DNA of 64,000 bases from Lethocerus indicus. Lineage: Eukaryota > Arthropoda > Insecta > Hemiptera > Belostomatidae. Below the pieces are notes generated by a model that was not told the DNA's origin, did not search any database, and saw only the letters and a program-made list of their open reading frames with translations. Positions 57,655 through 64,000 of the stretch are shown here, piece after piece (position 1 is the stretch's first letter; the number at the start of each line of letters is the position of its first letter). A program made the translations under genes and the position numbers. The stretch spans positions 687,750 to 751,749 of the forward strand of contig JACDQD010000009.1 in the NCBI GenBank assembly GCA_019843655.1, given 5' to 3'.

Positions 57655-58080
57655 TTAACCTACCCCTATGGCCCGTGTAATTTCAATTTATCGAGATTTT
57701 ACCAAATAATTTTAGCTTTTTTTTTCTCTGAGACGGCGCATAAATCTTAATCCTATAACGTAATTTTTTTTTCCATTCGCATATGTGCCCATAATTATGA
57801 AAGTGGTCCAAGTCATATATTTCTGGTTTCGAGATATTTAACGAATCGCTTTCGAATAAATTAACAAATATTTTTATATTACGCGACATTTTAATTTAGA
57901 ATTTTATTAGTCTCCATTAATGGAAGTTTAATATGAATATGAAATTTTGTGTGAAAATGTATTTAAAGTTTGAATTGACTTGGACCACTTTCATAATTAT
58001 GGGCACATATTATCGCTGATTTTTCGTTCCCCCCAATTTTTTTTGGATATAAAATAAAAATTCGGCCCACAGAGGGTTAA
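57655..58080. mobile_element. piggyBac-type MITE (family P1), split by a nested element
   Basis: TTAA at 57655-57658 and at 58077-58080, ends CCCCTATGGCCC and GGCCCACAGAGGG. The 264-bp family body is interrupted after CATTCGCATA by the element at 57784-58007. Confidence 0.88.
57784..58007. mobile_element. Nested 224-bp MITE with 32-bp perfect ends (family T)
   Basis: The left end TGTGCCCATAATTATGAAAG, then TGGTCCAAGTCA, is exactly inverse to the right end TGACTTGGACCACTTTCATA then ATTATGGGCACA. It is flanked by TA on both sides inside the P1 copy, that is a TA target duplication as in Tc1/mariner/pogo elements. It is non-coding. The perfect ends suggest it is young. Confidence 0.93.
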
Positions 58081-58332
58081 ATAAGGAAGCGGTTTTTCTG
58101 GTGAAACCTGGTAAACTTGTGATCGGGTAGAGGTAATTTTTTTATGGTACTGGAAATTAACTTGTATTCAGATTGTAATTTACAAATTAGACCGGTTCGA
58201 ATTTCCGCTACTTACGTACAGATTTGGCTATTTTTATGTGCCGCCAATTTACAGCTGAAATTTTTGCGACAAATCATAAAATAAAACACTTTATTTAAAA
58301 ACAGAGTAGTCAATCTCATCGGCGTTAATAAT

Positions 58333-58538
58333 ATTAGGGGTAACCAAAAGTAATCGACATTTTGACTTTGGAATTCATTAAGAAACTTTAATTATTAATC
58401 CACTATATATTCACCGATATTATCGACAACTCTCCGGTCACATTTTCGGCAAATTTTCGATTCCCCCCTCTTGAGGAACTCCTCAAGACCGAAATACATT
58501 TTATCAAATTTTTGATTACTTTTGGGGTACGCCTAATA
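58333..58538 (+). mobile_element. mariner-type MITE (family M), full copy
   Basis: TTAGGGGTAACCAAAAGTAA at the left, ACTTTTGGGGTACGCCTAA at the right, TA on both flanks. Confidence 0.88.
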
Positions 58539-59214
58539 CGTAAGTACCGAATTTCAGGACGGTTTGGGGTAGTTTATTCCAGAACAGCTGAAACATAGTT
58601 CCCGTATGTTGTGAGGCCCCCACCACCGTTGCCAACTACAGAATGGGCACGATTCCAGCGTATAAAATCGGAGCACTTTCCTGAGGGTAATTTTTGATTA
58701 GATTTTGAATTTCGCTCTGAATATCGATTGTCTTATAGCCGCTGTTCCGATTTTCAACAACGCTGTTGATTCCATATGGAATTAGGGGTTGGTGGGTGGG
58801 GGGAGTTGGAGTTGGAGTTTGGGGTTGGTGGAATAGGGAAGAAACATCGATTCATACGCTGTGTTGTTGCGCGATATTGCGACAATTTCAACACACTCCC
58901 TATTGAAAAACAACCCTTATTGAAAAACCGTGACAATTGATATCGATATCTTTGTAATTATACAAGCCCTTGTAATATCCGAAACTTCGTACCAAATTTC
59001 CCTTCCGCTACTCGTCTATTCGTACTTGTATACATACATTTGTACATATAGAGAAATAAACATTTTCTGCGATATTTTTCTATATTATTGTAATATTTTA
59101 TTTCTGACTGTTTTAAAGTTCTTGAAGATACGAAATTGCATATAAAGCCTCAGAGGCATATAAAGGACAGGGAGTAGTCGACGATTAACGGGAATAATAA
59201 ATTAGTTTAGAATA

Positions 59215-59422
59215 ATTTGATATACCTGTTTTGTGGTCTCCGAGGGGTTGGAATACTGTAGGTTCGTGATGTTTCTGTCTCCTCTCGCTGGTTTGGTCTT
59301 TTGCTAGACTGCGGTTTCGGCCGCTCGCCATCTTCAGTAGCGCTGTGTTAGTCACTGTTAGCACTTTGGATGTTTTTCGGGCATTCCAACCCCTCGCAGA
59401 CCACAAAACAGGTATATCAAAT
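59215..59422. mobile_element. Foldback family F with both outer ends
   Basis: The left end ATTTGATATACCTGTTTTGT, then GGTCTCCGAGGGGTTGGAAT, is inverse to the right end ATTCCAACCCCTCGCAGACC then ACAAAACAGGTATATCAAAT. Only the antisense arm remains inside (TTTCGGCCGCTCGCCATCTT). This copy best defines the element's outer ends. 58541-59214 has a G-rich run at 58785-58815 and nothing else recognised. Confidence 0.88.
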
Positions 59423-60199
59423 CGTAGATTTCGTTCTTTTTCTCGTTTCTTTACTTTATTCCAAACCCTCGCGGACCACACAAAACAGGAACGTTATAAA
59501 CCGAAAATACGTTGTTGGCAAAAAATGTTTCCCCGAAAATAACAGAAATTCCTCCCTCAACGAGACTAGCACAATATCGGGGTAAAGAAATATTTACTAG
59601 ACCGGAATAAATGGCGGTCGGTTGTGTCGGGGTAGAAACCTAGGGAAGGTAATAAAATCGACGTTTTTACGGCTTCCGAAAACTTTCGGGGGGTCGCGTA
59701 TAAAATAAAGTTTTTACTGCGTCTTGAAAGTGCCAGACGAAGAGTCCGAGAAATTTTACTTCTTCTCTGTTTTTTCCGCCCCAACCCCCTCCCGGCCACG
59801 ATACATCGATACATCGATACATTATTGGTTAACCGATAATAAATTTTTGTAAACGTTTTCAACCGGTTTCATCAATTATCACTATTAACTTCGGGTAGGT
59901 TCGGGTAATAGGGCTTTGGGAAGGATCTCGGCTGCCGAGGATATGACCGAAGAATGAAGATTAAGATCGATTTCGGTATTATCCAATACAAAATCGAGTT
60001 CTGAAGATATGAAATTGCATAGATTTGTGTGGCAATTAATCGGTTAGGTCGTTCCTACAATGAAAACAGAACATAACGAATGGTTAATTTTTCATTTAAG
60101 TTGATGGCATCTCTGTGAAACCTTTGCTCGCGATTTCGGTCACATTCTTGTCCAATAATTATTGAAGAACACCGTTTGAATAAAGTTTAAATGTCGTAG

Positions 60200-60435
60200 A
60201 TTTTGTTGTGTTGTTTGGAGTCTCCTCTCGCTGCCGTTTCGCCGGTCTTTTGCTAGACCGGTTTCGCCATCTTCAGTGGCCCGGTATTCAGTCACTTTGT
60301 ACAAGTGACAAGTGCAGTGAAGATCCAAAGTGCCGGCGGTGACTGACACAGCGCTACTGAAGACGGCGAGCGGCCGAAACCGGTCTGGCGAAAGACCGAA
60401 CCACCGGCGAGAGAGGAGACAGAAACACACAACAA
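60200..60435. mobile_element. Foldback family F, two arms
   Basis: Left arm GGAGTCTCCTCTCGCTGCCG, right arm with GCTA at 60353, CTGAAGA at 60357, GGC-GAGCG-GCC, GAAA, CCGG, TC, TGGC. The stem I partner is TGGC instead of TAGC, which keeps pairing through a G-U wobble. It ends GAGACAGAAACACACAA. Confidence 0.88.
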
Positions 60436-61051
60436 ATCTACCTATTCCAACCCCTCATGCAGATCCCAAAGAGGTCTTCATTGTGGGGCCTCCCTATTGT
60501 CGTTTTTGTAGAAATAAAACGCACTTGTCGGTTTATTTGAAGAACTTTGTTGGAATTTTTCACAAACGTTTCTCGAATCTTTAAAAAAAAAATAAAATAG
60601 TCCATCTTTGCCTGTTAAAATTTGCTACTGTACTATTCTTTTAATACGCTCTCATTATTTCCTTAAAACTGTTACGTGTTAACTGATTATTCCACTTCAT
60701 CGCGGGCTCTTTCGGTGGGACACTTTTCTTCCGAGTTTCCATGAAAAGCGAAGAAAACCCCCTTTGTCGTTAAGTGTCAGTGCAGTAACAACTGGACAAC
60801 ATTTTATTGAGTTAATGGACGGGCGTGTATGTAACACGGATATTATGTGAACGACCCTTGACGCGGCGGGGGTTGAAATACGGGGGAAAAAAAAAATAGA
60901 ATTTCCTGCAAATATTTTACCGGGTCTTCCCTTCGCCTTAAAAGGGTTTCTGCCCCAGGGGTTGCGTAACGATTACATTGGAGGGGTTGGGGTTTTTTTT
61001 TGGTAGATATATATACTTTTATTATCCAATAAATACTATAAGTAAAGTAGA

Positions 61052-61135
61052 TTTCGTGTGTTTTTTCTGTCTCCTCTCGCTGCCGGTTCGGTCTTTCGCT
61101 AGACCGGTTTCGGCCGCTCGCCATCTTCAGTAGCG
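61052..61135. mobile_element. Foldback family F, antisense arm
   Basis: GTGTGTTTTTTCTGTCTCCT then TCGGTCTTTCGCTAGACCGG and GCCGCTCGCCATCTTCAGTA. Solo arm. 60436-61051 holds no other recognised feature. Confidence 0.8.
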
Positions 61136-61683
61136 CTTATAAATAATAATACTGATGATTCTTATAAATGAATAAGCGCTAGGGCGATCGGTATCGATTG
61201 TGGGACTTTATATTCCCGTAAAGTCCTTTATGGTGCCGTCGATTCGACTTCGACCTTGAGCGCTCTCTTTGAGAGAAAAATCGCCCCAACGAAATTCATA
61301 TTGAGCCAGTTTCGAAACTGGCCGATTCTTCGAAGGCTTTTCGCCACCGCACATCGTCAGTACGGGGCCGCAATTTGTTACTTCGGCGGAAAACAAAAAT
61401 TCTAAATACGACGATAACGTCGCCATCTGTGTACGGAAATAGTAGTCAATCGTATGACCTTGTTTGTGGAACGGCGCAATCTCTCGGTGGGGTCCGACAA
61501 CTAATCAGTTGTCGAGCCGGTATATTTATAACCCGCGTTGTAATTGCCGGTTATAATTGTAATTGTGACAGAGTGAGTCATACCGGTGACCTATAACGGG
61601 GTCAAGGTCGGGGTCACGCCCTCTTAACCTTGACCTCAACAAAGCCACGCTCTACGTTACCCATAATTACTCGGTATGGTGGG

Positions 61684-61684
<1 letters not shown>

Positions 61685-61732
<48 letters not shown>
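61685..61732. repeat. (TA)n microsatellite
   Basis: About 24 TA units. 61136-61684 is unrecognised. Confidence 0.97.
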
Positions 61733-61736
<4 letters not shown>

Positions 61737-61827
61737 GTTCCATATTGTTCCCCTTAGTTTGTCTTAGTATTTTCATCCATCCTGTTAAAATCATCCCCTG
61801 CCTGTAGCCGACTGATCTACTGGAGCT

Positions 61828-61829
<2 letters not shown>

Positions 61830-61874
<45 letters not shown>
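61830..61874. repeat. (TA)n microsatellite
   Basis: About 22 TA units, 98 bp from the previous array. Confidence 0.97.
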
Positions 61875-61879
<5 letters not shown>

Positions 61880-61929
61880 AGAAATAAAACTATAAATACT
61901 GAACGAATTTTTCTGAATCGAGGTATTAC

Positions 61930-61950
61930 ATTAGGGGTACCCAAAAGCGG
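61930..61950 (+). mobile_element. Solo terminal repeat of family M
   Basis: TTAGGGGTACCCAAAAGCGG without an identifiable interior. Probably a remnant. Confidence 0.5.
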
Positions 61951-62231
61951 TAGCGACTTAACAGTTTTTTAATTTAACAATTTTTTCGGTAATCGAGCGT
62001 CGGAATATCGGCCGGATTTTCCGTCTGAAATGTGAGTAGTACTATTTCAGTTTGAGAGGATAATTTTTTTTTCTATCTGTCCATTGTCTATCGCTAGACC
62101 GGTTTCTGGCGGAAGGCCTTTTATTCTATAAAAAAATATTTAAAAAATCATCTCTAGATGACCGTTGGTTCGTAGCTCTGAAGCCCTACTGGCTTTAAGT
62201 CAGTATTTTTAAAATTTCATTCATCCACTCC

Positions 62232-62437
62232 TTATATTAGTGGTAGCCCCAAAAGTAATCGACATTTTGACTTTGGAATTCATTTTATTTTACTAAAAAA
62301 GAAACTTTAATTATTAATCTACTATATATTCACCGATATAGTATCGACAATGGCCACTTTTCCGGCGAATTTTCGATTCCCCTCTCTTGAGGAACTCCTC
62401 AAGAAATAGATCGTATCAAATTACTTTACTACTAATA
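62232..62437 (+). mobile_element. mariner-type MITE (family M)
   Basis: TTAGTGGTAGCCCCAAAAGT at the left, the full interior landmarks, and a decayed right end AAATTACTTTACTACTAATA. 62438-62834 shows a short (GA)n at 62658 and nothing more. Confidence 0.85.
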
Positions 62438-62834
62438 TATGGACAACAGTTGATGACTTAGTAACAAGAAGAAATAGCTGTAAACAAAACTTAACATTGA
62501 AACGACAGAAACAGCTAGTAGAAGATAAAATATTAGAAACAGTATTGGATAAAAACCACTAAAAAGAGAAAAAGAAGTAATAATATACTTAAAAATGACG
62601 GACTTTATACCCAGGTAGACCCTCTGATTCTAGAATTAGGTTGTGGCTGTCTGTCGGAGAGAGAGAGAGAGGGCGAGACAAAGGGGGGAATAAAGGGGGT
62701 GAAAGCGTTCAAGAAAGTACCGCCCAAGTGAAAGCCGGTAAAAATATAACCTTTTACAGCCGGAGATGAAAGTAAATTTCAGCCTTATACTCGGTCGGCG
62801 GGATCGTTTTGTTCGTCGCTAGGAACAAGGTTAA

Positions 62835-62935
62835 TACAACGTTTTTATTGTTGAACAATATTGCAGAAATAATGAAAGTTCGGCGGCCGCAGTTCGATTG
62901 AAATCTTGCGTTAATTTCGGGACACCCCCTTCTAT
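62835..62935 (+). mobile_element. GTGTCC-ended MITE (family G), right half
   Basis: ATTGTTGAACAATATTGCAG through TTGCGTTAATTTCGGGACAC matches the right half of 35001-35218. The left half is absent. Confidence 0.75.
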
Positions 62936-63035
62936 ATATCATCGGCTCGTACTCACGCGTGGTATATCATAATTGGATGAACGGACGTAAAAGAGTATAT
63001 TCGACGAGATGGACAAAAAAAGAAAAGAAAATTCC

Positions 63036-63150
63036 GTAGGTTTTTGGTGTTTCTGTCTCCTCTCGCTGACGGTTTGACCTTTCGCCAGACCGGTTTCGGC
63101 CGTTCGCCATCTTCAGTAGCGGTGTCAGTCACTGTTCGGATGTTTAACCC
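63036..63150. mobile_element. Foldback family F, antisense arm
   Basis: TGTTTCTGTCTCCTCTCGCT, ACCTTTCGCCAGACCGG, TTTCGGCCGTTCGCCATCTT. Sense reading gives stem II GGC/GCC with loop GAACG. Confidence 0.8.
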
Positions 63151-63313
63151 CTCGAATTCGATACAGAAGGAAATGCGATACAGAGGGGAGGAGAACAAAG
63201 ACTGAATCCGTACACCAGTACAGGTACAGGTACGGGGTGAGTGCAGTGAGCGTGCAGGCCGAGAGTGTACTCTTACTTACCTACCAGGCCTAGGACCTTA
63301 CTAGTGTCGCCGC

Positions 63314-63404
63314 AAGTGCTACCGAGGACGGCGATCGGCCGAAACGTGTCCGGCGAAAGGGCGACCGAACGGCGGAGACGCAAGATCGAAACAGCCTGTG
63401 GTAT
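63314..63404. mobile_element. Foldback family F, diverged sense arm
   Basis: GCTA then CCGAGGA (core mutated at two positions), GGC-GATCG-GCC, GAAAC, then GTCCGGCGAAAGGGCG. It abuts the next copy. Confidence 0.65.
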
Positions 63405-63568
63405 TGTAGATTTGTTGCTGGTTTTGGTCTTTTGGCAGGTCTGGTTTCGGCCGCTCGCCATCTTCAGTAGCGCGGTGTCGGTCACTAATTGGCACTTTGG
63501 AGACGGAAACGCGAAAACTCAACGTTATATTCCAAGCACTCGCAGACCACAAAACGGGTATGCTAAAC
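63401..63568. mobile_element. Foldback family F, antisense arm with outer end
   Basis: GTAGATTTGTTGCTGGTTTT, TTTCGGCCGCTCGCCATCTT, then the inverted outer end TTCCAAGCACTCGCAGACCA followed by CAAAACGGGTATG. Confidence 0.8.
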
Positions 63569-63747
63569 CTGTTGAAAGTTGAAAAACTTGCTGCATTTTC
63601 TCTTATTTTTTGTACTTCAACGAGTGACAACTATTGCTATTTGATCTTCAGCAAAAAAAAAATGTTCAATTTGAAAAATATAGATTTTTCTCGACGCCCA
63701 AAAATATCGAAAAATCAGCCGATATCCAAGCAGTTTTAATGTATTCA

Positions 63748-64000
63748 GTTTAACATACCTGTTTTGTCGTCTGCGAGGGGTTGGAATACCGTAAATTTCG
63801 TGTGTTTCTGTCTCCTCTCGCCGGTTTGGTCTTTTGCTAGACCGGTTTGGGCCGCTCGCCATCTTCAGTAGCGCTGTGTTACTGTCACTTTGTCACTTGT
63901 ACTGTCGCGGTGCGGTGGGGATGCCCCCCGAAAAACATCCGTAGTGCCGAAAGTGACCAACACGCCGCTACTGAAGATGGCGAGCGGCCGAAACACACGA
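63748..64000. mobile_element. Foldback family F, copy running off the window
   Basis: Outer end AACATACCTGTTTTGTCGTC, antisense arm, core with GTACTGTCGCGGTGCGG, and sense motif GCTA at 63967, CTGAAGA at 63971, GGC-GAGCG-GCC, GAAAC. After GAAAC the sequence reads ACACGA to the window end, so the stem III/I part is deleted. Confidence 0.85.

Noticed and set aside
58785..58815. Possible G-quadruplex (GGGGTTGGTGGGTGGGGGG)
   Set aside because: It lacks four well-separated runs of three or more G with loops, so only a weak two-layer form is possible, and it has no associated gene.
61208..61426. A 72-codon minus-strand open frame (WGDFSLKESAQGRSRIDG)
   Set aside because: No recognised domain, no splice or promoter support; chance open frames of this size are expected.

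Overview
The window looks like nuclear DNA of an arthropod, most likely an insect. It holds a multi-exon gene with GT/AG introns, a Vav protein with a single C-terminal SH3 as in flies, and many small inverted-repeat transposons of the Tc1/mariner, piggyBac and jockey types. Long (TA)n arrays and two satellite families are also present. There are no prokaryotic operons, rRNA, tRNA or CRISPR arrays that I can see.

Region 1 (about 0.25-33.1 kb, plus strand) is the 3' part of Vav, a Rho/Rac exchange factor that acts downstream of tyrosine kinases. Ten exons encode the end of the DH-PH linker, the PH domain, the zinc-binding C1 domain, a proline-rich linker, the SH2 domain and the SH3 domain, and they end at a TGA at 33104-33106. 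The chosen exon ends give 1248 nt, a whole number of codons. The CH and DH domains lie upstream of the window. The introns are swollen by repeats. Intron 2 carries a 104-bp satellite (about 6 kb) flanked on both sides by a degenerate array of about 30 bp. Introns 6 and 9 carry arrays of one and the same 164-bp satellite (about 2.5 and 8.8 kb). Introns 3-8 also hold piggyBac-like, jockey-like and foldback elements.

Region 2 (33.1-64 kb) has no confidently recognised gene. It is a graveyard of mobile elements: a mariner-type MITE family, TTAA-flanked piggyBac-type elements, jockey 3' ends, two decayed mariner copies in opposite orientation, at least ten copies of an inverted-repeat foldback element, and thirteen (TA)n arrays. 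A block at about 45.63-48.29 kb is strikingly CpG-poor compared with everything around it. It contains one well-formed short exon-like segment (46618-46688) and nested inverted repeats.

The most interesting signals are these. (1) The foldback elements carry a motif that satisfies the invariant core of a type I hammerhead ribozyme, with a 4-bp closing stem and a stem II whose loop varies while the stem is kept. (2) Inverted repeats of about 400 bp flank the Vav SH3 exon, a layout known to promote exon circularisation. (3) Clusters of mutually compensating indels lie in the two SH2 exons. They are either assembly errors or real frame changes.

All identifications rest on reading the sequence and on memory of family features. 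No database search or folding program was run.
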